A model generated the notes under the pieces. That model saw nothing but the letters and a program-made list of their open reading frames with translations, did not search any database and had not been told where the DNA came from. A DNA stretch of 64,000 nt from positions 1 through 64,000 of the forward strand of contig CAMDGM010000013.1 of NCBI GenBank assembly GCA_945898015.1, written 5' to 3'. Of the stretch, positions 8,631 through 18,365 are shown piece by piece. Made by a program: the position numbers and the translations under genes. Each line of letters starts with the position of its first letter. Within the stretch, counting starts at the first letter, position 1. Source of the stretch: PVC group bacterium. GTDB taxonomy: Bacteria; Verrucomicrobiota; Kiritimatiellia; CAIKKV01.

Positions 8631-9452
8631 ATGGCGCTTAAAGCGCAGACAGGCGTGAAGTTTTTCGATGAAAAACACGGCGGCGTCTTTGCCGGCCGGT
8701 GTTGGACTGTTTCCGGAGCCTCCGGCACCGGGACGTCGTCCATGGCCCTTCAATTTCTGGCTCACGGAATTGCCCAGGGGGAGCGGTGCCTGCTGTTATC
8801 CGTTCATCGTGCGGTGGATGCGGTGCGGTGGGCCACCGCCCAGAATCCGGGCATGGAAAAAGCGATCGAGAGCGGGCAGTTTGTCGTGCTCGAATATGGC
8901 GACATTGTGCCCGGGCGTGACGAGGAACCGGACCCCAGCCTGCCCCCCGAAGGGTTTCTGGATTTGCAGCGCATCGTCGAGACCAACTCCATTCAACGCG
9001 TGGTGCTCGACACGGTGTTGCCTTGGGCCATGACGCACAACCCGGAATCCCTGGGGGAGCGGACCTTTTCGCTGGTTCGCGCCTTTGACCGGCTGAAATG
9101 CACCACGTTGCTGACCCTGCCCCGCCCGGTCTCCCCCAACGCGGTCCGGCTGAAGCAGGGCTTGGAAACGGTGGTGCCGGTGGCGGTGGAATTGTCGACC
9201 TCCCTGGACACCGGGCACCACACCTGGCGGACGGTCAAGTATCTGGGGGAGACGGAGGTGGAGCCGCCCGTGCGCTACGTGATCATCCCGGGGGCGGGTA
9301 TCCAGGCGGGAACCGAATCGCGTTCCAAGGCGGCTCCGGCCGAACGATCTTCTCAGCGCGCCCGGTTTTCAGCCGCCGTGTTCGAGGCGGAAAACCATTC
9401 GAGCCGGGCGCCGGACCGAAATGCCCGTTTTGGCATGACCATTTCGAGGTAG
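8631..9452 (+). CDS. KaiC/RecA-like ATPase-fold protein with altered P-loop
   Basis: This protein of about 273 residues has the N-terminal pattern of KaiC/RAD55-type RecA-fold proteins. GASGTGTSSMALQFLAHG aligns with the usual GGTGTGKTTLALQFL, and VVLDTVLPW is the Walker B position. The P-loop lysine is replaced by Thr35 (codon acg), so ATP hydrolysis is doubtful and a scaffold or sensor role is possible. I chose the ATG at 8631 because ggag lies about six bases upstream; an earlier ATG at 8592 would add 13 residues. The C-terminal 50 residues are Ser/Arg/Ala-rich. An ExeA-like ATPase begins three bases after its stop, so the two are translated together. Confidence 0.7.
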   Translation: MALKAQTGVKFFDEKHGGVFAGRCWTVSGASGTGTSSMALQFLAHGIAQGERCLLLSVHRAVDAVRWATAQNPGMEKAIESGQFVVLEYGDIVPGRDEEPDPSLPPEGFLDLQRIVETNSIQRVVLDTVLPWAMTHNPESLGERTFSLVRAFDRLKCTTLLTLPRPVSPNAVRLKQGLETVVPVAVELSTSLDTGHHTWRTVKYLGETEVEPPVRYVIIPGAGIQAGTESRSKAAPAERSSQRARFSAAVFEAENHSSRAPDRNARFGMTISR

Positions 9453-9455
9453 CGC

Positions 9456-10325
9456 ATGTATCTGGCCTATTGGAATCTGCGGGAACAGCCTTTTCAGAAC
9501 GTTGCCGACGCCCGGTTTGCCTACCTGTCCGAACAACATCAGGAGGGGTTGGCCCGGCTTATCTACGTGGTGAAGAGCCGCAAGCTCGGCGGGGTGCTGA
9601 TCGGCACCTACGGCGCGGGGAAAAGCATGATCCTGGAGCTGCTGGCCCGGAACGACGAGGCCGTGACCAGCACCCGGTTTGTCCAGTTTGACGCGCCGTC
9701 GGGCGGCGTCGTCGGGCTGGCCCGGCAGGTGCTGGGAGCGCTTGAGCTCGGGGTGCGGTTTGCGGATGTCGACGGCGTGCTGGAAACCATCCGCGACCTG
9801 ACCGTCAACGCCAAAGCCGCCTTCCCGCACACGACGCTGGTGATCGACGAAGCGCAGATGATCCAGGATCCCGAGGCGATTGATTTTCTTCAGAGGCTGA
9901 CCAACGTCCGCCTTGTTCAAGGCGCCGGTCGTCCCGACTGTCCTGCCTTCACCCTGATTCTCGCGGGCCACGTCGAGCTGGAGCAGTTGATTATCCGCAA
10001 GTCGGCGTTTCGCCAGCGTTTGTCCCTGGTCTGGCATCTCGAACCCCTGAACGACCGCCAGACGCTTGAATACGTGGAATACCGGATGCGCGCTGCCGGC
10101 GGGGACATCTGGGTTTTCGAGGAAGAGGCCCTCGCCGATGTGGCCGCCGCGTCGGCCGGCATTCCCCGGGTGATCAACAACCTCTGTGACGTGGCGCTGA
10201 TGATGGGCTTTGCCCTGCGATCGACGCGGATCACCCGGAAAATCATGCAGCAGGCCATCGACGAGGTTTCTCCGCCGCAATCTCGCCAAAACGAAGGCGA
10301 GTGGCGGGAGACGGGAACGACATGA
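9456..10325 (+). CDS. ExeA/TadA-type AAA ATPase
   Basis: The 289-residue protein begins MYLAYWNLREQPFQN, typical of ExeA/GspA-like and polysaccharide-locus AAA ATPases. It carries Walker A GTYGAGKSM near residue 49 and Walker B TLVIDEAQ near 129, followed by a sensor region and a C-terminal winged-helix-like segment with AGIPRVINNLCD. Family members power assembly of envelope export machinery or act as regulatory ATPases beside exopolysaccharide genes. It sits between a P-loop-defective RecA-fold protein and a small membrane protein with a four-base overlap, so it probably supplies the ATPase activity for this set. Confidence 0.85.
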   Translation: MYLAYWNLREQPFQNVADARFAYLSEQHQEGLARLIYVVKSRKLGGVLIGTYGAGKSMILELLARNDEAVTSTRFVQFDAPSGGVVGLARQVLGALELGVRFADVDGVLETIRDLTVNAKAAFPHTTLVIDEAQMIQDPEAIDFLQRLTNVRLVQGAGRPDCPAFTLILAGHVELEQLIIRKSAFRQRLSLVWHLEPLNDRQTLEYVEYRMRAAGGDIWVFEEEALADVAAASAGIPRVINNLCDVALMMGFALRSTRITRKIMQQAIDEVSPPQSRQNEGEWRETGTT

Positions 10326-10738
10326 GAGACGATCCGGCCTATGTCATTTTGTTGGGAACGATCATCGGGCTGCTGGCCATCATTTATGCCATCGCCATAG
10401 TCGTCAAGAATCGAAAGCGTCATCATGAGCGCGAGTCGCTGGAATCCGTGATCCAGGCCCGGGAAAAGGGGGATGATCCCGCTCCGACTCCGCCGCCGGT
10501 GGTGGTTGAGGCGCCCCGGGTTTCACCGCCTGTTGTGGCCGCGGTTCCCCAGTCCGGCCCCTTGCCTGTTGTCAAGCCGCCGCTGCCGAAGCCGCGTCCC
10601 AAGGCCCTGATTGCCTGGGTTCCGCCGGTGACGGACGGGCCTCCCCGGTTCAACCAGTATATTACCTGGCCCAACACCAAAGTCGCCACGCCCGTGGCTG
10701 AGCGGGCTCCGGCGGAGAAGGATTATGTCTGGGATTAG
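10322..10738 (+). CDS. Small membrane protein with proline-rich tail
   Basis: The product is about 138 residues from the ATG at 10322, which overlaps the previous stop by four bases. It has one membrane helix (about residues 7-29: YVILLGTIIGLLAIIYAIA), a basic stop-transfer stretch, and a long Pro/Val-rich segment that could span the periplasm. The last 40 residues (RFNQYITWPNT and EKDYVWD) are less repetitive. I recognise no family. By position it may connect the cytoplasmic ATPases to the envelope proteins of the locus. Confidence 0.7.
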   Translation: MRDDPAYVILLGTIIGLLAIIYAIAIVVKNRKRHHERESLESVIQAREKGDDPAPTPPPVVVEAPRVSPPVVAAVPQSGPLPVVKPPLPKPRPKALIAWVPPVTDGPPRFNQYITWPNTKVATPVAERAPAEKDYVWD

Positions 10739-10807
10739 ACAGGTTCATGGCGACGCGCGGCCGCCACACGATCGGAACTTCATCAACATAGACTGAGGGA
10801 GAGACGT

Positions 10808-13800
10808 ATGCGTAATCCTATCCGGCTTGTTCAGGTAGCGGCCGTCCTGCTGGCGTTCTCGTGGATGGGGGCGGCGGAAGCCGTGGGCCCCGCCGTGGCC
10901 GTCCCCCCGCCTTCTTCCGTGCGCGCCCGGGATCTTTTCGATCAGGCGGCGATGCTGGCCCAGGATAAAAACTACCGGGAGGCCATCCCCCTGTTGGAGG
11001 AGGTGCTCCGCCAGGATCCGACCCTGAAAGCGGGCTGGGAATCGCTGGGCTGGGCGTATTGGCGCGTGGGCCGCGAGAACGACGCCATCGCGCTCTGGGA
11101 GCGGCTCCGGTCGCTCGACCCCAGCCAGCCGCTGGCTTACAATCTGCTGGCCAAGGCGGCCACGGCGCGCGGCGATCTGGTCCGCGCGACGGAGCTCAAC
11201 CAGCGGAGCCTGGAATTGCAGCCCGATCAATATGCGGTGAAGTATGATCTGGCGCGCATCCTGCTGTGGCGCGGCCAGACGGAGACGAGCATTGCGATGT
11301 TCGACACGGCCCTGAAGACGGATCCCAACCGGCTGGATATCATGCTGGACCTGGCCCGGGCCCTTTCGGGCATGTGGCGGTACGAGCAGGCGCTTCCGCT
11401 GTGGCATCGGCTGAGCGGGCAGACCCCGAACAACCTTGAATATCAGGCCATGGAAGGGCTGTGCCTGTTGCACGGGAACAAACCCGAGCCCGCCCGCGCT
11501 TTGTTCGAAAAGGTGCTGGCGAGCAAACCGGATCATCTTGTGGCGCTTGAGGGAATGGCGTACCTGGAGGAATTCGGGCCGGACTCCACCAAGGCCGCCC
11601 CGTATTACCGGAGGTTGATCCAGGCCCAACCCGATCCCAGAGAGAAGGAAACGGTGCGTTGCCGGCTGATTAACCTGCTGGTGCGCCTGCACCGCGCGGA
11701 TCCGCTCGGGGCCACGTTGACCGAGCCGCTTGCCCTGGTGAAGGACCGGCTGGAGTATAATCCGAAATCCGTGGACGCCCTGCTGCTGAGGGGCGAACTG
11801 CTGCTGATGGACGTGAAATATGGCGGTGCCGAGGATCAGTTTATCGAGGTGCTTGAAAAATATAACGTCCATAACATTCGAGCCTACCGGGGCCTGTTTG
11901 AAACGTATGTTGCCGCCAAGCGTTTTGACCTCGCCCGCGAACAGCTGGAGTCGCTGCGACAGTTCAACCCGCTCGATCCGTATCTGGACTATTATCTGGC
12001 CCGGCTCGAATCCACCCAGGGCCGCTTTTCGGCCGCCTACGAAGCGCTGGACCGGCTTGAAGCGGCTGGCCGGCGTGGGGCGGTGGCGGTGATCCTTTAC
12101 CATGGGCTGACACCGAGCCGGTATTTTCCCGATGCGCTGGCCGAAAGCCGCTTCCGGGACCAGTTGCAGGCCATGCGCCAGGCCGGTTTCGAGTTTGTCA
12201 AGTCGGGCGAAATTCCCGTTCTTTTTTCCGCCACTAATCCGCCGCCGGTTTTAGCTCCTCCTCCCCCTCCTCCTCCTGCTCCTGTGGTGGCCGTCCTTTC
12301 TCCGGTTCCCACGTCCGGGGTCGAGAAGGTGGTGGTCGTCGATGCGGGCGCGACCTTGCCTGTGGCGCGCCGCCATGTGGTGCCTCTGCGGGCATTATCG
12401 AGTCGACCGGCCAGTAAACCGGAGGCGGATGTGGCGCCGGCGCCTGTGGTGGCGCCCCCGCCAGCCGTTGAGCCGCCGCCCGTTGCGGCCTCCTTTGTTG
12501 CGGCGCCAGCCGCCCCCGCCATTCCCATCCGGGTGTCCATAAATTTTGACGATGGCCGCAAGGACACGATGGCCCTGGCGACCGGCGTCGCTCGTGATTT
12601 CGGCCTTGTTTTTTCGCACCACATCCCGTGCGGGTACATCATGCAAAACAATCCCTTCATTATCACCTGGGAGCAGCTTGAGAGCTATGCCGCCACCGGA
12701 TGCTGGGAGTTTGGAAGCCATTTTGTCAAAGCGTCGATCCTGACCCCGATCGATGCCTTTGGCCAGACCGGCCACGCCTTACCTAACTTGATCGAGGAGA
12801 AGAACCGGCAGGAAACGCTCGAGGAGTACGCCGTCCGCCTGAAGCACGAATTCGCCGACAGTCAAGTCCTGCTCCGCCAGCACACCAAACAACCGGTGAA
12901 CTTCATTTCCTATCCCTTTGGCGATATTGGCCAGGAGTTGGATACTAACTTGCAGGATCCCGTTCCGGGGATTCTGGAAACAGGCCGTCTCTATTATAAC
13001 GTGGGGTTTATCCAGAGCACGTTCGGGTTTGCTGTCGCGGGTGACGATCCCATGCTCTACCAGCGCCACGAGATGGACCGGTGGATGAACGGGTCCAATG
13101 TGGTGGAATACGTGTACGCCCATCATCCTCTGTTTCTGGCGCAGCGCACCCGTGCCGAGTATGCCGCGCTCGACGGCAAGCAATACCGGGCGATGGAAAG
13201 CGTGGAGTGGCTGGAAAAGAACGGGTATCCTCCCGCGCTTCTGGAGGAGACCCGCCGTTACGTGCAGACCCGCCTGTCTGGCGGTTATGTCCGGCCGGCG
13301 GCGGCCGCCGCGGCCGAAAAAGCGGGCCGGGTGTTGGACTCCCTCAAGCCTCGCCTGCGGGGTGAAGGCGAGTATTTCCGGGACAACCAGGACCGGATGA
13401 ACTGGCGTTTGTATGGCGGGGGGGGGCTCAACATCGGGGAGCGCCTGGCTCTGGATGCGAAGGCCGGGGTGGGGCAGCTGACGCAGAAAACCCTGGCGTC
13501 TGTCACAAACGGCATTCAGGTCGCGCCGTCGCGGAACCTGAAGGTGGACGAGGCCTCCGTGGGCGTGCGCGGCACCCTCCTGTTCGTGTCCGATCCCACC
13601 CACCCGATCACGGATTATTTGCCCCATTATATCAGCGCGGGCTTCATGCAACGGCAGTTCTCGGGCGATGCGCAGGATTCGGTGACGGCGTTGGAGGCGG
13701 AAACCCAGTTCCGGCCCCTCCTGCCGCTCGACGTCATGGTCCGGTATGAACGCGACATCGTGCCCGCCGCCCTGGCGGTGGTGGACGGCATCACGTACGA

Positions 13801-14338
13801 TTTGTGGTCGGTGAACGGCGAGTACCGGTTGCGCGATTGGTGGAACTTGAACGGGTCGGGGCTGATGTATTCATTTTCGGACAACAATACGCGCGATCAT
13901 TTCACGGCGAGCTCAAGCTGGCTGCTCTATGAACGCCTGGGTTTTTGGGCCGGGCTTCGCTATTACTACGCCAATGCCGAGGAGGATCGGGAGTCTTACT
14001 GGACGCCGTACGAGCTGAGCCGCTATTCGGTGGAGGGCCGGCTGCTGGGCCATTACCGGCGTGCTTACTATCACGTTAAAATCAATTTCGGCTACGGGAA
14101 AGAAAACGTCCGGCCGGAGGAGGAGCGCCGCTTTGTCGAGACTCAGGCTCGGGCTCAGGCGGAAGGCTGGGATGCGGGCGCGCCCCCGTCGACGGACTGG
14201 GAATTTGTTTTCGGCGCTTCCGCTTCAACCCGGATCCACCTGCAGGACCAGTGGGAGCTGAATGGCGAAATTTCCTATAATGAGAATCCGAACTATAATG
14301 AACTGTCGGTCTTTGGCGGTGTGTCGTATGCCTTTTGA
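10808..14338 (+). CDS. TPR / polysaccharide-deacetylase / outer-membrane barrel fusion
   Basis: The 1176-residue protein starts with a signal peptide (cleavage likely after AEA, residue 25) and then about 380 residues of TPR repeats. A NodB-like deacetylase follows in two parts. The opening strand VAVILYHGL (426-434) is separated by a Pro-rich insert of about 100 residues from INFDDG (D581, D582), GSH (H638) and SYPFGD. The second metal-binding His of the family motif is not in its usual place (positions 642-643 are Ala-Ser). The last 320 residues look like a beta-barrel and end in SYAF, with C-terminal Phe. It combines what PgaA (TPR-barrel porin) and PgaB (deacetylase) do in poly-N-acetylglucosamine export. 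The start has GAGGGAGAG upstream. It converges on the next gene with a 16-base gap. Confidence 0.85.
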   Translation: MRNPIRLVQVAAVLLAFSWMGAAEAVGPAVAVPPPSSVRARDLFDQAAMLAQDKNYREAIPLLEEVLRQDPTLKAGWESLGWAYWRVGRENDAIALWERLRSLDPSQPLAYNLLAKAATARGDLVRATELNQRSLELQPDQYAVKYDLARILLWRGQTETSIAMFDTALKTDPNRLDIMLDLARALSGMWRYEQALPLWHRLSGQTPNNLEYQAMEGLCLLHGNKPEPARALFEKVLASKPDHLVALEGMAYLEEFGPDSTKAAPYYRRLIQAQPDPREKETVRCRLINLLVRLHRADPLGATLTEPLALVKDRLEYNPKSVDALLLRGELLLMDVKYGGAEDQFIEVLEKYNVHNIRAYRGLFETYVAAKRFDLAREQLESLRQFNPLDPYLDYYLARLESTQGRFSAAYEALDRLEAAGRRGAVAVILYHGLTPSRYFPDALAESRFRDQLQAMRQAGFEFVKSGEIPVLFSATNPPPVLAPPPPPPPAPVVAVLSPVPTSGVEKVVVVDAGATLPVARRHVVPLRALSSRPASKPEADVAPAPVVAPPPAVEPPPVAASFVAAPAAPAIPIRVSINFDDGRKDTMALATGVARDFGLVFSHHIPCGYIMQNNPFIITWEQLESYAATGCWEFGSHFVKASILTPIDAFGQTGHALPNLIEEKNRQETLEEYAVRLKHEFADSQVLLRQHTKQPVNFISYPFGDIGQELDTNLQDPVPGILETGRLYYNVGFIQSTFGFAVAGDDPMLYQRHEMDRWMNGSNVVEYVYAHHPLFLAQRTRAEYAALDGKQYRAMESVEWLEKNGYPPALLEETRRYVQTRLSGGYVRPAAAAAAEKAGRVLDSLKPRLRGEGEYFRDNQDRMNWRLYGGGGLNIGERLALDAKAGVGQLTQKTLASVTNGIQVAPSRNLKVDEASVGVRGTLLFVSDPTHPITDYLPHYISAGFMQRQFSGDAQDSVTALEAETQFRPLLPLDVMVRYERDIVPAALAVVDGITYDLWSVNGEYRLRDWWNLNGSGLMYSFSDNNTRDHFTASSSWLLYERLGFWAGLRYYYANAEEDRESYWTPYELSRYSVEGRLLGHYRRAYYHVKINFGYGKENVRPEEERRFVETQARAQAEGWDAGAPPSTDWEFVFGASASTRIHLQDQWELNGEISYNENPNYNELSVFGGVSYAF

Positions 14339-14354
14339 TCCCGAGGCGGCGTGA

Positions 14355-17300
14355 TCAGTACGTGATCAGCAAAGGGGCCTGGCTGGAGAGCATAGCCGGC
14401 ATCTCGCTCAGGCCGGCCCGGCGGATGACCCGGGCGCTGGTTGCCGGACCGTCCCCGGTGTTGAACTCGACGCCTCGCGCGAGGGGCTGGATTCGGACGA
14501 GGGCGTTGTTGGCACTGGTCGTGGCGACGACCAGCAGGCGCAGGGGCGAATCCCGCATGGCCTGACGCAGGGAGGCCACCCAGGAATCGCCCGGCCATTC
14601 CTTGAACTTCAGGATAAAGCCGTCGACGCCCATTTCCCGGGCGCGCGCTTCCAGCATCTCCGGTTTTACCGCCCCCGGCGCCTGGCATTCAATCATCGGT
14701 GTCAGCCAAAGGCGGTAATACCGGGCGAACACCCGGTTGATTTCGCGGTCGCTGCCCGGAAGCGAGGCCCAGATCCCGTCGGCTTGAAGGGTGATCCCTT
14801 CCGGGCAGAGCGCGGTCAGGCTGGCGACATCCTGCCGGAGCGTGTTCACCAGCGCGTCGTTTTCTGCGTCCGTGCCCGCTCGCACGGGGATGACGCCGAG
14901 TCGCATCGGGAGGGGGCCGGCCGACAGGCCCCCGAGGACGGCCGAGGCCTGGCCGCGCGTGGTGGCGTGCACCGCAAGGCCTATCCAGCCGAACCCCATT
15001 TCCGGCGGCAGCTGGAGGCTTTCAGGGAAGGCGGGTTTGCCGTCCACGTATCCCATGAGGCCCTGCCCCTTGACTTCCAGGCGGAGGCGGACGGGGGTTG
15101 GGTTTCGGGTGTACTCCAGCTTGTGTTCCGCCAGGAGGCGGTTGGCCTTCCAGGTCTGGATCCGCAGGGTGCCGTCGTCCGAAAACCCGAATCGGGCCAT
15201 GTATTCCGGTGTCCGGCAGGCGTAGAGCCAGAGATTTCCCCGGGTCGGCCCGACGAGGGCTTCGATGAAGCTGTTGCGAAGGCGCAGCGAGCCGAGAAGG
15301 CGCAGGGTGCCCTCGGTATAGTTCGGCGACACCGAGAAGACCGTTCCGGCTTCCGTGACGGTGGTCAGGGCGGCCCCTTCCGTCCACCACCGGTTGGTGG
15401 AAAGCAGGGCGCCGTTCATTTTTTCGGTGACCGGCTCGGACTGAAGCTTAATGCGCCCGTATAATTCCTTTATCCGGGGATCTTTTGTTTTTTCCGCAAT
15501 GGTCTCGACCAGGGCGGCGAGGGAGTCGGAGTGCGGAAGCGCGGTCAAGGCGAATTTCCAGATCGCCTGGCCGAGGGCCATCTGATTCTTTGGATTCGCG
15601 CCGGCGGCCACGAGCTGATCCATGGTCTTCTGGCGTTCTTCCGGCGACGCGGTCAGCCCCAGAAGCAGGGCCAGGGCGTCCACGTTGTCGGAAGCGGACC
15701 CCACGAGCCGGCGTGCCACGGCCGCCCCTTCCTCGTGTCGGCCGTTGGCGCCGAGCCAGTGGGCCTGGGCCATCAGGATCTCGGCGTTGCCCGGGAAAAG
15801 CCGGCCGTACAGGTTCAGGGAATCCAGGGTGCGCTGGGGCTGGCCCAGAATGGAATAGAAATCGGCGCGGCGAATGGCCAGCGAAATCTGGCCGGGATCC
15901 AGCTCCAGGCTTAAATTGTATTCTTCAATCGCGCCGGCCAGATCGCCTTTGCGTGAAAGCGCATCCCCGAGGAGCATGCTGGCCTTGGGGTTGTCCGGCT
16001 CCAGCCGCTTCCACTCCTGCCAAAGTTCGGCGGCGCGGTTATACTGTCCGTCGAGATAGGCCGCCATGCCTTCCTGTTGAAGCCGGGTGCATTTGGTCTC
16101 GTCATTTTCGAGCATGCCCCCTCCGCCCGCGGGGGGAATGATATAAAAGAGAGGCAGGTCCTCCTCGGGGTCCGGTGCAGGAACGGTCTCGGCGCGCACC
16201 ACCTGTCCCGAGGTGCCGACGGGGCCCAGGGGCAGCGGCGAGCCGGCCACGGCGGCCACCTGGACGCCGGGCAGAATCGCCAGAAGGGGGCCGATCTGGG
16301 AGTGTGTTTCGAAGGAGGCGGGCAGTTGGATGAGGAGGCGCGCGCCTTTCTCGGCCAGCGCCGCGGCGCAGGGGCGGAGCCAGGTGGCGAGCGTGGGCAG
16401 CGTGGCCGACGACATGGCCGACAGGTTGATCAAGACGCCATCCAGGCGCTCCCGCGCCACCCGGTCGGCCAGGCGGGACGGGGTAATGCGGAGCATGCCC
16501 CGCTCGTCGGCAATCGATACCTGGGGGAAAAGCCGGAGATGGTGAACCTTGGCGAGCAGGCGATATAAACCCAGGTCCGGCCAGACGTCGTTCCGTGAAT
16601 TGGGCGAGGCCGCATCTATCCATTGCGGGCTGAGGATGGTGAAGCGGAAGGCTTTGTCGGCGATCCATTTAAAGACGCGGCTTTCGTTGTCCACGCCGGG
16701 GGACCAGAGCGCGACCGTGGGGGTTGCTTCCCGGACTTCAATGCCGGTCAGCCGGGCCCGTGCGGTTCCCGGGCGGGGTGACCATACGCTGACGCCGATG
16801 AGGCCGGGCAGCTGTTCGCCGCGCAGGAGATTGCGATTGCGGAACAACTCCTGGCCGTCGAGCGAGGCGGAGAAAAACTGGTTGCGCAGGAACACTTCCA
16901 GAACATGATCTTTGGCCGGGTTGATCGAGATGTGGGAGGAGGCCAGCGTAAAGCGCGCGGAGCCCATCTGTTTCTGGCGAACCCAGGCGCTGCCTTCCGA
17001 GACGTTTTCCGTGATGGGCAGGCGTTCCCGGCCGCCGGACATCTGCCCCAGCCAGGCTTCGCCGTCCTTGTTCAGGCCGAGGTACACGTAGGCTTCGTCG
17101 TCGGCCGAGGCCCGGAGGTAGAGGCCGAATTGACCGTCCTCCAGGCGGAACCGGATTTTGGCGTTGAAGTCGGCCAGCAGGTCGCTTCCGGCCAGCCACA
17201 TTTTGGCGCCGGTGGCATTGGTGGCCGCGGAGAGGGCGAGCCCCCCCTTGGAGTCCCGGTCCAGCCGGCCCCAATCCACGATCCAGGCGGCGGCGAGCGG

Positions 17301-18365
17301 CTCGCCTTTCTTTTCCAGCGTCAGGACGCTTTTCGGCCAGGCGTTATCGAGGCGTTGCACCAGTTCCCGGCCGGTCCAGAAGGGCTGAACGCGGAGCCGG
17401 TTCATCAGGTGCGGATTGCTGTTCCGCGTGTTCAGGGCCAGGTTTCCGAGAATGAACGCGAGCCGGTAACGTTCGGAAACGAGCGCCATGTTGATGGGTC
17501 GGGTGACGACGGAGCGGTGCTGGAATTGGCCGAAATTCCCGTAGGGGTAGGCGTACGCGAGGGGCTTGACGCCGAGGTTGGTTTCGATTTGCGCGAGGCA
17601 CTGGTCGTGATCGATCCGCAGGCGCTGCTGAAATTCCTCGAGAGACTCGTAGCGGGCTTCGGAGGGGAAATAGATCGGCGAGGTCATGAATCCGCCCAGC
17701 AGGCCCTTGGAGCTGGTTTTCACCCGCCGGAAGCCGTCATGGCTTTGCGCCCCGATTTCCCAGAGCCCCGAGCGGACCATGTTGTGGATATAGGGCCACA
17801 GCATGGCGGCGGAATCTCCGTCGGCGATCGGCTTCGTCCAGAGGAACATGACGGCGTTCCAGCCGAAGCGCCGGAGGATGGCGTGCGTGGTGAAATAGGA
17901 GGTCTTCCGGGATTGGTCCATGGTCAGCAGCACCGCCTTCTGCGGCAGGGGGTGGCCCTGGATCATGAGCCCGTCGACGTCCGCGAGGGTGATGGGAACG
18001 TACCCGGCGGCCCGCAAGGCCCGGAGATGCTCGCGAAACAGGTCCGGCGTCACCTCGTTGTTCTTCCACGAGATGCCGTCGTAGGCGATGGCGACAAACG
18101 CCTCGGCCCGGCGCGGGTCAACCGTGACCGCCTTCGGCCAGATCAGGCGGCCGACCGAGGGCTTGAGAAACACCCAGGTGGCGACCGCAAAGCTGACGGC
18201 CAGGGCGAAATGCAGCCAGGGCAGGCCGTAGCTGACTTTCTTGGCCTGGACGGGCCGGCGGGAGAACAGCGCCGCGTCCCATTCCGTGCCGGGCGCGTTT
18301 CCGGCCGTGCCGGGGGGCGGTGCGGGGCTGGGCTCAGGAGCCGAATCGGGATGAGAATCGTTCAT
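14355..18365 (-). CDS. Membrane-anchored protein with degenerate deacetylase, LamG-like and TPR domains
   Basis: From the ATG at 18365 (overlapping the upstream GT2 stop by four bases) the protein has about 1336 residues. Near residues 45-65 is one membrane helix (LHFALAVSFAVATWVFL). A polysaccharide-deacetylase-like domain follows, in which the catalytic TFDDG reads LLTMDQS (D150, Q151), so activity is doubtful; GAQSHDGF and AYAYPYGNFG keep the fold. Next comes a LamG/DUF1080-like sandwich, then a barrel-like region recalling the glycosidase half of PgaB, TPRs, a second LamG-like sandwich and a last barrel-like segment. It may bind, guide or cut the polymer made by the GT2 in the periplasm. 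Confidence 0.75.
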   Translation of the reverse strand: MNDSHPDSAPEPSPAPPPGTAGNAPGTEWDAALFSRRPVQAKKVSYGLPWLHFALAVSFAVATWVFLKPSVGRLIWPKAVTVDPRRAEAFVAIAYDGISWKNNEVTPDLFREHLRALRAAGYVPITLADVDGLMIQGHPLPQKAVLLTMDQSRKTSYFTTHAILRRFGWNAVMFLWTKPIADGDSAAMLWPYIHNMVRSGLWEIGAQSHDGFRRVKTSSKGLLGGFMTSPIYFPSEARYESLEEFQQRLRIDHDQCLAQIETNLGVKPLAYAYPYGNFGQFQHRSVVTRPINMALVSERYRLAFILGNLALNTRNSNPHLMNRLRVQPFWTGRELVQRLDNAWPKSVLTLEKKGEPLAAAWIVDWGRLDRDSKGGLALSAATNATGAKMWLAGSDLLADFNAKIRFRLEDGQFGLYLRASADDEAYVYLGLNKDGEAWLGQMSGGRERLPITENVSEGSAWVRQKQMGSARFTLASSHISINPAKDHVLEVFLRNQFFSASLDGQELFRNRNLLRGEQLPGLIGVSVWSPRPGTARARLTGIEVREATPTVALWSPGVDNESRVFKWIADKAFRFTILSPQWIDAASPNSRNDVWPDLGLYRLLAKVHHLRLFPQVSIADERGMLRITPSRLADRVARERLDGVLINLSAMSSATLPTLATWLRPCAAALAEKGARLLIQLPASFETHSQIGPLLAILPGVQVAAVAGSPLPLGPVGTSGQVVRAETVPAPDPEEDLPLFYIIPPAGGGGMLENDETKCTRLQQEGMAAYLDGQYNRAAELWQEWKRLEPDNPKASMLLGDALSRKGDLAGAIEEYNLSLELDPGQISLAIRRADFYSILGQPQRTLDSLNLYGRLFPGNAEILMAQAHWLGANGRHEEGAAVARRLVGSASDNVDALALLLGLTASPEERQKTMDQLVAAGANPKNQMALGQAIWKFALTALPHSDSLAALVETIAEKTKDPRIKELYGRIKLQSEPVTEKMNGALLSTNRWWTEGAALTTVTEAGTVFSVSPNYTEGTLRLLGSLRLRNSFIEALVGPTRGNLWLYACRTPEYMARFGFSDDGTLRIQTWKANRLLAEHKLEYTRNPTPVRLRLEVKGQGLMGYVDGKPAFPESLQLPPEMGFGWIGLAVHATTRGQASAVLGGLSAGPLPMRLGVIPVRAGTDAENDALVNTLRQDVASLTALCPEGITLQADGIWASLPGSDREINRVFARYYRLWLTPMIECQAPGAVKPEMLEARAREMGVDGFILKFKEWPGDSWVASLRQAMRDSPLRLLVVATTSANNALVRIQPLARGVEFNTGDGPATSARVIRRAGLSEMPAMLSSQAPLLITY

